This document shows positions 1-11,166 of a DNA stretch of 64,000 nucleotides, piece after piece. The translations under genes and the position numbers were made by a program. Under the pieces are notes generated by a model, which was given only the letters and a program-made list of their open reading frames with translations, made no database searches and had not been told where the DNA came from. Position 1 is the stretch's first letter; each line of letters opens with the position of its first letter. The DNA comes from Entoloma clypeatum (lineage: Eukaryota; Basidiomycota; Agaricomycetes; Agaricales; Entolomataceae), in the NCBI GenBank assembly GCA_963565915.1, contig OY751488.1, positions 2,914,001 to 2,978,000 on the forward strand, in the 5' to 3' direction.

Positions 1-1358
1 CTTTGGAATTTTACTCGTTGGTATCTCGAGAATTCGCACGCAAGGATCTCAAGACCTGGAGAGACGGTGATACAACCGACACGGGCCTTCATGTATTTCA
101 CCCGAACGGCTTGTACCCCGCGCCGTTAAGTCCGGAGGATATTGCGAGTGATGGAGGACAGTAAGTCCGCTGCAGATCTGACCGAAAATGAGCTCAAATA
201 AATTCTCGTAGAAAACGAACCCATCTTGTTCGAGTCATTGGACAATTCGTTGCGAAAGCAATGCTTGACTCCCGGATCATTGATTTGACCTTCAACAAAA
301 TATTCTTGAAGCTTGTGCTTGGCGAAGATGTGCCAGTCACTCTCGCGTCATTGAAAGTAGGTTTCATGCCAATCAAAACTTAACAGTCCTCATTAGGTTC
401 TGTAGCATGTTGACATCGATTTAGCACATTCCCTGGCAAAAATCCAGAACATCGTAGCCAAGCAGTATCAGATTCCAACTGATAAGGTTTTGGCGAGAAT
501 ATTTTGCGTAAATATGTGCAAGCTAACAAGCATTATTCGCAGCTTTCGCGCAAAATAGCAATGGTAGAATCAGTCACCATAGAGGATCTCGCACTTGATT
601 TCACTATTCCTGGTTATGACATTGAACTTCGAGTGAGAGCCAACATACGATTCATCGACGGAGAAATTCTGATTCTTGACCAGCCTGGCGGAAGGAGCAT
701 AGCTGTAACGTCGGAAAATGTGCATGAATACGTGCATGAGGTTCTGGACGCTATTCTTGGCAAAGGTGCTCAATTGCAGGTCCAGGCCTTTAGAGAGGGC
801 TTCTCCAAGGTCTTTCCGATAACGGACCTCCGCGCTTTCTCGGCGGATGAGTTGGTCATGTTATTCGGTAACTCAGACGAGGATTGGAGTCAAGAGAGTA
901 TGTTTCATGGCTTCCAGCTCCGGCGTTGTTTCTGACCTAGACTTGACTAGCTCTTGTCGAAGCCCTCAAGGCTGACCATGGCTTCAATGTGGAGAGTCAA
1001 GCAATTCACGATCTCGTGGAGACAATGTCGACGTATGACCTCAAAATGCGCCGGGCATTCCTACAGTTCATAACTGGCAGCCCAAAATTGCCCATAGGAG
1101 GTATGCGGCCAAGAAACATCCATTTGATTAGACTCACTGAATCCGACAATGGCCTACCTAGGTTTTCGAGGCTTAAATCCTTTGCTGACGGTTGTGCGCA
1201 AACCTCACGAAGCCCCTTTGACAGCAGACGATTATCTGCCCAGCGTGATGACTTGCGTGAATTATCTCAAACTGCCAGAATACAGCTCGAAGGAAGTCAT
1301 GCGAGAAAAGTTGCGGATAGCAATCCAAGAAGGTGTTGGTAGTTTCCATTTGTCATGA
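1..1358 (+). CDS. UFD4: HECT-type E3 ubiquitin ligase, UFD4/TRIP12 family (3' part only)
   Basis: Last six exons of a gene that begins upstream of the window. Spliced exons, approximately 1-161, 232-358, 406-486, 543-897, 951-1100 and 1162-1358, encode a complete HECT C-lobe and most of the N-lobe. The catalytic cysteine lies in the motif [14 protein letters not shown] (Cys codon 1254-1256), and the protein ends in the FHLS tail typical of HECT ligases, where the penultimate residues help ubiquitin transfer. The sequence [12 protein letters not shown] precedes it. Motif wording matches the TRIP12/Ufd4 subfamily, which polyubiquitinates N-terminal ubiquitin-fusion substrates for the proteasome; the substrate here is inferred, not seen. 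The intron at 487-542 has an atypical gttttg donor but a good branch site (ctaac) and cag acceptor, and it restores the frame. The 5' exons with any armadillo repeats are outside the window. Confidence 0.9.
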
Positions 1359-1530
1359 ACTACATTGTTTTGGCCCATTTGTATCACGTTTTCATATTCT
1401 CCTGTTCTTGCCTAGAAAACAAAAGGACTTGTACTTTGCTGTTCTGCCCGATCACGAGTGCAGTGTGCTTACTAATCGCAATTCATGAACTCCCTTATTC
1501 ATCCCTTTCCTGGACCAGCAGTACACAGTC

Positions 1531-2122
1531 ATGTCAAAACACCACCCTGGTAAATCAACGATTAACTTCAAATCCATCCTTTGGGGCTCACTGGCGTCGT
1601 TCAGATCTGATTATGTGTAGGCGCCAACCAGGCATTGGTACGCAAACCTGTGTCGAAGCATCAACAACATTTCATAATGCCCATATAGCAATCGGCCGTC
1701 TTTGTGAGAAGTGCGACGGGAAATGGTGCGCTTGATACTTCTTACTCTCCTCCAGTTGTTGATTCCAAATGCGCAGTCCTGTCTGCGATTCTTACGTGCG
1801 ACCAGAAACCCTGGTGAGGATCTGTGATGAGTGCAACTTTGGTACCTATGGAGGTCGATGTATAATATGCGGTTCTCCTGGTCCGCGATCCTCTCTATCG
1901 TCGCGTACAGACATTTTGAACCCTTCACAGGGATCTCGGATGCTTATTATTGTGCTGAATGTACCCGCCTGGAGAAGGATCGCGATGGTTGCCCAAAGAT
2001 TGTGAATCTCGGTGCAAGCAGAACAGACCTCTTCTACGAGAGACGCCGCTTAGGTCCGTAGCCACGTCGGCTTCCAGCTTCACTGACTACATGCAACTAC
2101 ACCAGGTTTTAAGAAGGGTTAA
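1531..2122 (+). CDS. RDS3: PHF5A/Rds3, zinc-finger subunit of the SF3b splicing complex
   Basis: Six exons at 1531-1549, 1605-1637, 1689-1725, 1777-1880, 1931-2053 and 2106-2122 splice to 110 residues, the same length as human PHF5A. The protein starts MSKHHPDLI and carries the cysteine pairs of the knotted zinc-finger fold (CEKC, CDSYV, ICDECN, CIICG, YYCAEC) followed by the hallmark [15 protein letters not shown]3b, part of U2 snRNP, recognises the intron branch site; PHF5A contacts SF3B1 next to the branch adenosine. The final exon is only 17 nt and supplies GFKKG; reading on without that splice would give a stop after GP. The gene is 172 bp downstream of the HECT ligase and converges on the ZZ-finger gene, with stops 144 bp apart. 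Identification is very secure because the family is nearly invariant. Confidence 0.95.
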
Positions 2123-2266
2123 CCTTCTCGTTTTGGCGAAAATTACATGTACCATATATTGTAACACAGTTCAAACGTGATGTACTGTGGTAGACCAGAC
2201 CTAGCCCTTTCCGCACACAGACATCAGACGTTGTAAAGACCGGCTTCTATCCCAACGACAGAAAGA

Positions 2267-5200
2267 TTACTTATATACACGATATGGAATGACTGCTGGT
2301 GGTTGTTCATCGAGAGTATCCAGATTAGCAAACTTCCTGTTGCACAACAATTCCGGAACCGCTTTCACAAGGGATGGATATTGGACTCACCTGAAGGCGT
2401 ACATATCAACCTTTGCGCCAGCACCATCAAAGGTATTAACTTGAAATTCTCGCAAGGAGAATGAATGCTCACAGTAGACTTGAAAACCAAGAACACATGC
2501 GAATCATCGTGTGTATCAACCTCCTCACAAGCATCACACAAGTCCAAGGGACAATAGGCACATCGGAACCATTCTCCCGTTATCGCAGTCATACAACGAT
2601 CACACAGAGCAAAGGAATGCACAAGCGACTGGAGGTAAGCTTAAGGTAATAAAGATGAATCAGTTAGGCGTCTACCGTTGGAAAGGAACCCGCCACCTTT
2701 GGGATCTACGGCAGTACTTGATTCAGGAAATATTGGTTCCCTCGTATACCTGCAAGGTGAGGAGCAAAATCCTTAGAACCACTTGTTGAGACGCAACACT
2801 CACAACAGAGGAACCAATTTGGATTGGGATTCTATGGGCCGTTGTACTGGCCGTGGCAATTTGAAAAATACATGCATCGGATCATGTAGGTTATAAGACC
2901 GTGTTTCACAGTCTTGGCACTTGAAGCCTGCGTTAAGCATACACTCTCAAGGTTCACATCGAGACGTACCAAATTATATGCTCTTGGTGAGGAGGGACAA
3001 CAGGCGCACTGGTATCGGATGCCTATTATCGGCTGTAGAAAATAAGTAGGGTGGTGATAACCCAGTCAAAAGTATCAAGGAGACTGACGCGATTACAGCC
3101 ATTACAAAACATATGATGGTCGTCCAAAGAGCTTTTTGACCCCTTTGATCCAGAACCCATGACGGTACGTGCATAGGACGATACCACGGAACTTGGTTTG
3201 GACCGTGGAGCGGGTAAGCCCACGCTAGCAGCGTCCCTTCCTGTCCAAAGATGGATGGCCCACCGACTAGCACTTTCCAGCTAAGCAATCACAAGTTATG
3301 CATAGTCGGTAACATTGATTGAATGAAGAAAATAATACCTCGTTGGTTTCCAGTGGGTAAGGGATCTATGACCAACGACGTGAATCATACCGTAGCATAT
3401 GAGGCCATCGTGAATGTAAGCACCTTGATAAGAATATGCGACGACGTATGCCCTCCATCAGCTGAGTCCAGATTCCCTGGAAGGCCAGCTGATTCACAAT
3501 TGGCGCAAATGTCGACAGAGTCACATATTGCGCAATGGAATCGAGCACCAACGATGTCGAGTAAGCAGCTGAGGTATTGAAGATGTCATTCGAAGTAAGA
3601 TACGAGGTATCTATCGACTTACTGTGCACATTTGACGCCCGGATGCTTAAGTGCTGCGATGATGATCAAGACTCCGATTTGGGTCACGATAGTACAAGGG
3701 CGTACATTGTTCTTCGCTGGCATCTATTGGCAGATTAAAATATTCAGGTTCACTGGACAGGACACGTTTGTCCGGGACCGTGATAAAAGCGTGCGAAGGA
3801 TGCAGTTCATGGACTTGACTGAAATGACGTTCAGATAGACAGGAGGAGCATGGAGGCTGCAACGCTACCTGTAGCACGCTCGACAAAGATTTATATTTGG
3901 GCAAGAGGCACACTTGTAACGCCGTCGAAAAGTGATAGCTTCACAGGTTGAACATTTTGAAACTTGAGCTTCATCCTGCTCTACGCAACTCTTAAGAAAA
4001 CCCTGAAAGTCATACCACTTCTGGCTTACCAACATCTTCCCAACCTGTCTGTCCCAAAACCTTCTCGTGGTATGCATGCCGAAGTTGTCCCTTCTTCGGG
4101 GTTGCTCGGCGCCACTGCGAGGCTGCCTGAGAATTTTCTGGCGATGCTGGGGATGATATTCCAAGTGGGGAGCCTGCATAAATGCCAGCCTCGATTGCGT
4201 GATTGACTCCAGCAGACTGTAGGCAGCGGGAACATAACTCATAGCCTTTCGTCAGACGAGTGGCGGTGGTGTTCGCTGGATCGGAAGAGGTGGCTCCATA
4301 ACGTTGAACAAGAGAGTCGGAGCTTCCTACATAAGTCTGTGATGATATCGAAAAAACTTGAGATGACGATGGGGGATTCTTGGATGATAAGAAGGGCGGA
4401 TAACTGTGGTCAGGACTAGAGAATATCTCCCCCTCTGCATTCACAGAATCGCTGTTTCCAACGGGAAATTTTTCCCCACAAGTAGCACACACATAGCGAA
4501 TGCCATCCAACAACGAGCCACACTCTGAGCAGTCGGTGAGTCTATCGAGAGGAGGCACAGGAATAATAAAGAATGGTGAGTTTTGCAGATTGATACTGTG
4601 ATGTGTAGAGCTCTCGGTATCCAAATGGTTTCCTTGCGAAAATTTGGATGACCGGGTGTCTTGCGGTGGGATTTGCTGTGACGCAAGCCAGTCGAGTTGC
4701 ATCGATGTAGGTCGTGGTCTGTGGCTATTTACACCCTCGAGGTCATCAGAGGCCGAGTCATGACCTTGGGAGGCAGGTCCCGCAGACGTGTAGGTGTAGT
4801 AATATCTCCCGTGGGGATCTCTTTCTAATTCCAGAGCACCACCGAGTTCCTCCTGAGATTGGGTCACTAGTGATATCTCGTCTGAGATGGAGGGTTCAGG
4901 TAGAGGTCCCAGCCTTGATCGAATGGCACGCTCGTTTTGGTCCTTCAGCCAAGCTACCCCGCGGTCATTTCTTGCCATAGTGTCGCGATCGACACTGGTC
5001 CATCCTTCGCTCAATGTGTCTTGAATCTTCAGCCGCTCAAATACGGCAGAAGCACTATCTTTGTAAGTTTCGCTGATTTCACACTGAATATCATTCGCAA
5101 CGGGATCGGTAGTACTGCTTCCAGAGAGAAGAGGAGCTTGGACTGCCTTGGGAACCGTCGTTGGACGTGAGATCACCGTGAATCGCTCAGAACCACCAGA

Positions 5201-5798
5201 TGCAACAGCATGATCAAATCCATAAGGAGGCCCGGCAGAGACAGCACTATTGTCCCGGGAGCTGACAGTGACGGAATCGTCATCCAGGTCCAGAGAAGGC
5301 GAAGTGAATGAGAATGATTGCTGGCTTCCGTTGCGACCCCTGTATTCGTCTAGACTGACAAGAGAAGATGTGTCCGAGAGACTGGGACCGTCATATTCCA
5401 CCACGATGTGTACACGCAATGTCACTTTTCGGCTGCCGAAACTACGGCCAGACAGAATGGAGGCGGCGGACGACAGAGGAGCATCGTCGCCTGCTTGAAA
5501 ATACTGTATCGCCTCGGCCAAATCTGAATCGGTAGTGATATTGGTGATCTCGCCGTCGTCATCTTTATACGCAATGCCGAAGGAGGTAGAAGAAAGAGAA
5601 AAACACTGCTCGACCTAAGTAAGGGACGGCGTCACAGCGAAATGTAGTGATGTTTATCGATCTCAAGCGTAGAAAACGCACTTTATGCCTAAGCACCTCA
5701 TACGTACAGTTGCGGGCTGAGGAGAATGTGATCTTCTTGTTCCATGTATCGTATGAACACTTAACGACGAGCGGCCTGTCGGGTCGATTGGTATACAT
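2267..5798 (-). CDS. PB1 domain plus five ZZ-type zinc fingers, Nbr1/p62-like candidate autophagy receptor
   Basis: About a dozen exons read leftward from ATG 5798, encoding roughly 900 residues. Exon 1 (5798-5682) and the start of exon 2 (from 5614) form a PB1 domain: a basic first half (VVKCSYDTWNKKITF) and an acidic OPCA-like loop (AYKDDDGEITNITTDSDL). A long, Ser-rich low-complexity linker follows. Five ZZ fingers come next: one near 4520-4200 with a long insertion, then near 3960-3800, 3650-3430, 3120-2860 and 2600-2450. Each has CxxC pairs and a His-containing tail; one reads FALCDRCMTAITGEWFRC. The last exon ends VIPYRVYK. PB1 plus ZZ is the architecture of p62/Nbr1 cargo receptors, where PB1 oligomerises. 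I could not find an Nbr1 FW domain or a UBA. An upstream in-frame ATG at 5888 is possible, but the PB1 fold fits the 5798 start. Exon edges are approximate. Confidence 0.82.
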
Positions 5799-6079
5799 GT
5801 TGTGTTCAACTTGATGGTTGTGCTGCGCATTCCTTGTTGAATGACGACATCCGTCATGCTCAACGTTCGACGTTCGACGTTCATCCAACGACCTGGCAAG
5901 GATCCAAGTCCTAGTTCATGCTAAACTAATTGGATGCCCTCAACGGTGGTCCCATCGACAACGACACCTTCAAAGTTCATGTGACCTGCGGATACATACG
6001 GCTCCTATCAAGAATCAGGTGCGAGCGCAAGGAACTAGTGCTCGGGATAGTTGATTAATCGACCCCCCTGTTGTAGATA

Positions 6080-8428
6080 ATGCTAGCCAGGACCTTGCGC
6101 AAGACTCGGTTTCCCTCTTGCACTCACCTCATGTCGGCCCCTACCCCCATCAAGGTCAACCAACGCCCCTTCAATTGGAAAGCAGCAGCACCGTCTGCCC
6201 CGCCTGATACCATAACATTTTCTCCATCACTGCCGAAACTTCCCGTACCAGAGCTGCAAAAGACGTTAGCTCGTTTGAAGGAATCTCTGGTCCCGATCGC
6301 CTCATCGGAATCTGAGTTCGCCACTGTTGAGCAGAAAATAGAAGAATTTGCTGGGAGCCAGGGTCCTGAATTGCAACAACGGTTGCTGAAGCGCGCCGAT
6401 GAGCATCCTCATTGGCTGGAACAATGGTGGGATGGTGCTGCTTATCTGGGCTACAGAGATTCAGTGCGTACTTCGGGAATCGACGCTTGGACGTTATTGA
6501 TCCAGAAGCCAGGTCGTTATAAATGTATCATACTATTGTGCGTCACGTTGCTTGTACACTGGAACATTGCTTACCCTTTCATCTGGCCTTTCATCAGATG
6601 GCTTTGACGCGCATCCGGGGCACTTGACACAAACACCTGCTGCTCGTGCTGCTGGACTTGCACGTGCTGCTCTGATATTTCGCAGGAGCCTCAAGCGCGG
6701 TTTGCTGAAGCCAGATGCAACGAAAGAAGGTCCTCTTTGCATGGATACATATCGGTAAGGCTACATACATAGTTGTGCTTCCACGCACACTGAAAACACT
6801 TGTATAGATGGATGTTTGACTGCTGTCGCATTCCTGGGCCACAAGGCCTAGACTGGAGCTTGACCTATGGCAAAGAAGGAGACGATGGTAACTCTGGACA
6901 TATCATCGTCCTCCGCAACAATCGGGTTTGGAAGATCGAAGTCGCACCCCATGGGCAGATTCTCAGCACTGCAGAGATTGAGAGGTACCATTTTCTCGGC
7001 GAAATGAATCAGTTACTGACAGTGACGATAGACAAATTCAACACATATACAAGAACAGTACCCAAGAATACCCTGGCGTCGGCATCTTGGCAGCTTCCAA
7101 CAGGGACGTCTGGGCCAAGGTGACTCCGTCTTTTTGGATATATATGGTTACATTCTAAATGGCTTTGATAGGACTACGCTCATCTTGCCTCGTCCGCTCA
7201 CAATAATTCTATCCTACACGCCATTCAATCAGCAGCTTTCATAATCACCCTTGATTCCTCGAAGCCAGCAACACCCGTACATCACAGCCGTGCATTATGG
7301 CATGGAGATGTCTCTAACGGGGTCCCGGTGGGCCTACGAAACCGCTGGGTTGACAAACCTGTGCAGTTCATCATTTTCGATAACACTGCAGCGGGAATAA
7401 TGGGGGAACACTCCGTCATGGATGGCACTCCCACTGTCAGACTTTGTGCTGATGTTTTGGATATGCTACATGACCCCAACTTCGACCATGGCATTCCTAC
7501 GACGTCTCCCACCCCAATTCCCACCCCTTTAGACTGGGAGATCACCCCGACCATCATCAAGGCTATTCAAGCAGCCGACAAGGCTGCTACGGAACTCATT
7601 GAAAGTCACGAACTCGGGTACATGCTCACTCCTTACGGAAAGGCAGCTATCAAGAATTTTGGTATTTCTCCGGACTCGTGGGCGCAGATGATTGTTCAGT
7701 TGGCATACCGGCGACTTCTAGGCAATGAAAAGAGGATTGGCGGAACTTACGAGGCCGCTACAACACGAAGGTTTTTCAAGGGACGCACCGAAGCCATCCG
7801 TGTTGTGACCAGCGAATCAGATGCTTGGGTGCGTAGCATGGACGACGAGGAGATACAGAAGGGTGAGAAGAAACGCTTATTCGCTGCCGCCACAAGAAAG
7901 CACATCAGCCTGGCACAAACTGCAGGGATGGGTCAGGGGGTTGATCGTCACCTATTCGGTAAGGATTCTAAGTCCAGTCTGCAAGATTACACAGGTTGAT
8001 TATCGCCACAGGTCTCAAAAAGCTTCTTCGAGAAGGAGAGCCAGTTCCCGCTCTCTTCACAGATCCCGTTTTCATGAGATCAAGCTATTGGGTTCTGAGT
8101 ACATCAGCTATTTTCTCGAAACATTTTCCCGTATACGGCTGGGGGGAGGTATGTCGTGCTATCATCTTGGTTTATATATGTCATGTCCATCACCTAGGTT
8201 GTTCCTGATGGATTTGGAGTTGCGTATATGACTGGCTACGACGGTGAGAATTCGTCCTCCTTTTCCAGTCGTTTTCAACGTAGATGTCTGATATCCCCCT
8301 CAGACCGCCTTCAGTATACCGTCACTTCAAGAAAGGGAATGCCGAATGCCAGGTTCTGCCAGGAAATATCAAGAGCCGCCCAAGATCTCTATGATTTATA
8401 CGCAGACAGCACCAAATCAAGGCTTTAA
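6080..8428 (+). CDS. CAT2: Carnitine O-acetyltransferase
   Basis: Spliced product of the choline/carnitine acyltransferase family, which moves acetyl groups between CoA and carnitine so that they can cross between peroxisome, cytosol and mitochondrion. The N-terminal family signature LPKLPVP is at about residue 50, with LGYRDS at the end of exon 1 (6080-6463). Exon 2 is 25 nt (6513-6537) and joins in frame to give SYYYGFDAHPG. The catalytic histidine is in IMGEHSVMDGTP (about 7405-7440), and the CoA/carnitine region has YEAATTRRFFKGRTE. The protein begins MLARTLRKTRF, a basic amphipathic-looking mitochondrial presequence. A second in-frame ATG at 6131 would remove it, and the C-terminus is SRL, a PTS1 peroxisomal signal. 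The gene diverges from the ZZ-finger gene across 281 bp. Exons between 8000 and 8300 are assigned by similarity. Confidence 0.93.
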
Positions 8429-8585
8429 GCTTCTAGGTAATATGTTTAGATTAAACTTGGGCAAGTTCAACCTCCACAAGTATATAGAGATAGAACCTGT
8501 GGCATATGTTTGTATGTGTTATCCTCAATGTCAAAACCAGAAATCTTGTTGAATTCATCTGCTTATCCGACACTCATCCGGACCC

Positions 8586-9947
8586 ATGCCTTCTCATTTT
8601 GAACCGTCATCCATCAAGAATAAAATCAAACGGGAGGAGATATCAAGAAAAGCCAAAAAATCGAAAGGCCAGGTCAAGTTAGAGCGTCGTCTTGCTCAGG
8701 CAAAGTTGGAAGCGGGTGACCCTGTTGCGAAGAAGGTGCATAGTACAAATTGTCTTTTGAGTTTCTCATTGATTGAAGCCTGGTGTAACTGCAGATACGC
8801 TTAGCAAAAAATGTTCCACGAACACTCGACAATACACGTGAATATGACCCGTCGTTTCTGACAGCTGAACCAGGACCATCCTCGTCGCATGACCCACCGG
8901 ACGAATGTGCAGCCGATCTCGCGGCTGATCCCTTCTCGTCCTATTTTACGTCTACCGATGACCCCACCGTCCCTCCGCAAATTTTGATTACCACTTCACC
9001 CAAGGCGTCGAAAGCTACATACGACTTCTGCGATGAGCTCGTCGGAGTGTTCCCTGGAGCAGAATTTATCCGTAGAAAGAAAGGCAAGGGATTTGAGATA
9101 GGAAGGATCGCGGGTTGGGCTGCTGGGCGGGGTTTTAAACATCTATGTGTTGTGAACGAGGACATGAAGAAGCCAAGTATGTCAGGCGATATTTTCTGTT
9201 AAAACTTTATCTCAAGGCAACGCACAGATGCTTTCACACTGATTTACCTCCCCAATGGCCCTTCGGCATACTTCAAGTTGACGTCTATTGAACTGACGAA
9301 GCAAATTTTTGTAGGTTTAACAGTGTTTCTTGGGCTAGACCACAATTCCTTTGTTTTGTCTAGGGACATGCCCGCGCGACTCCACATCATCCTGAACTTG
9401 TCCTGAACGGTTTCGTGACAAGATTGGGACACATGATCGGTCGCCTTTTCCAGACAACTTTCCCTCCCTTGCCCGAGTTTCAAGGACGGCAGGTTGTGAC
9501 TCTTCACAATCAGCGAGATTTTCTCTTCTTCCGTCGCCATCGGTCTGTTCAGATACTTCTTTTACTATTCGAGAGCTCACTTGCCAATAATATTAAGATA
9601 TGCATTTCGATCGCCTGAAAAAGTGGTTTTGCAGGAAATTGGGCCACGATTCACTCTCAAACTTCGATGTTTAAAGAAAGGGATACCTGCTGTGCAGAAC
9701 TTTGGGGAAGAACCTCAACCTCTGGCTTTTGACGTCGAGCCTTTCGAAGTGGAGGAAAAGGATGCTTCTAGAGAGGTCTCGACAGACTCAGTATCCAGGC
9801 CAGTTATCCCTCCGAAAACGGACGAGTGCTTGTGGGCATGGAAGGTCTATAACGTCTTTTCACCTGTTAGATCTCAAGTTGACGATGAACTTTTTTCTTT
9901 GTGTGTAGCCCGAGCTAGAGACGACAAGGCGGACATTCTTCTTGTAG
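8586..9947 (+). CDS. RPF1: Ribosome production factor 1, Brix-domain protein
   Basis: A Brix-domain protein of the RPF1 type, a nucleolar factor needed for assembly of the large (60S) ribosomal subunit. The N-terminus ([20 protein letters not shown]) is lysine rich. The Brix core runs from [17 protein letters not shown] through [26 protein letters not shown] and [13 protein letters not shown] to [16 protein letters not shown] sequence. It ends with the family tail [16 protein letters not shown] after a last intron at about 9848-9909; the stop is at 9945-9947. Three to five short introns interrupt it, at about 8735-8800, 9178-9228, 9313-9363 and 9540-9595. It lies 157 bp downstream of CAT2 on the same strand, with no functional link evident. 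The tail separates it from the related Brix proteins IMP4, BRX1 and SSF1. Confidence 0.92.
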
Positions 9948-10096
9948 TACAGGGGCTAGGATTTCGATAAATAGCGTAGTCACAACATATCTTCCCTTAC
10001 GATCATTGCGCGATGACCCGGCCATAGTGAGGCTAAATTGAGGTCGAATTCCCGCTATCTTTAGGTAGTGACGGACTCAATCGGCTGTATACTACG

Positions 10097-11147
10097 ATGA
10101 ATCTTCCCGCCAGAAACGATGAATACGGCACCAAACAATATTGGTGCGTAAAGGGGAGCTCTTCACGTTTTCCTATCCCAATAACTTCATCAGGGATTGG
10201 AGGTATACAAGGTGCCGTCAGGGGTCCATTTCCGTCTTCTCGCAGCAGCCCTCACGCTTGATTGTACAGTGAGGCTGATGATGGCCATTTCGATTGGTTC
10301 AAGTCTTATTCGGACCTGGCGCCCCTCATCCGGGAGTTGATACCAGACAAGAATTCTCGGATCCTGATGCTTGGGTGCGGGAATTCTAGGCTGTCGGAAG
10401 AGGTGAGTTCCTTACAGCACATTTACCAATTGCAACGTTCGATTGACTTGCAGCCACATCCTCAAGATGTGGGAAGATGGCTACAGGAACATCATCAACA
10501 TCGATGTGTGTTGACCTTGTAGATTGAGCGTATTGTGACTCAGGTTTTCCAGTATTCATCTGTCGTTGTGGAACAGATGCGGCAGCGACACAAGGTCGCC
10601 CGGTCTCAAATGGAATGTGAGGCACCAGCCTGTCAGCGAAAAAAACTCCTGAAACATTTTTGGCACAGGGCATGAAATGGACGTTCGGAATCTTCAATTC
10701 GAAGACGAATCCTTCGATGTTGCAATTGATAAAGGTAGAAGTACTGGTAGTCACGGGCGATCTAGCATTCATGCATCATGGCTGGATATTTGCAGGTACA
10801 ATGGATGCCATGATGACATCAAAAGGGGATGTTTGGGTAGGTTCGCAACTTCATAGTCGTTCTCCTTATTCAAATCCGGTCCTCGAATACTAGGATCCCC
10901 CCGAACAAGTCATCAAAGACTGTACCAAGGAAGTTGACGAAACATTGAGGTCTGTACAGGGTCTGAATGGAGAGCATTGTTCTGACCTTTCTCCAGGGTT
11001 CTCCGCAAGGGCAAGGGTCTGTTCATATACCTCACTTTCGGGCAACCCCACTTCCGAAGACGGTTCTTAATACGACCTAATACGAGGCTAGAGATCAAAG
11101 AGATAGGCGAAGCATTTCACTATTATTTATATACCGTCCATAAGTAG
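10097..11147 (+). CDS. SAM-dependent methyltransferase, EEF1AKMT4/METTL13-N-terminal-like
   Basis: About nine short exons give a product of roughly 200 residues. It starts MNLPARNDEYGTKQYW, followed after two introns by YTSEADDGHFDWFKSY. SAM-binding motif I is ILMLGCGNSRLSEE and motif II includes NIINIDYSSTVVEQM. Motif post-II is FDVAIDKGTMDAMM, and the C-terminus reads LEIKEIGEAFHYYLYTVHK. This YW...DWF...GCGNS pattern belongs to the class I methyltransferase family containing human EEF1AKMT4 and the N-terminal half of METTL13, which methylate lysines of elongation factor eEF1A. Substrate assignment is from the family only. Its stop is 19 bp from the convergent NDUFAF7 stop at 11167, so the 3' UTRs must overlap. 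Splice sites were selected to keep the motifs in frame. Confidence 0.82.
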
Positions 11148-11166
11148 ACATTGGACGGATCGCCCT

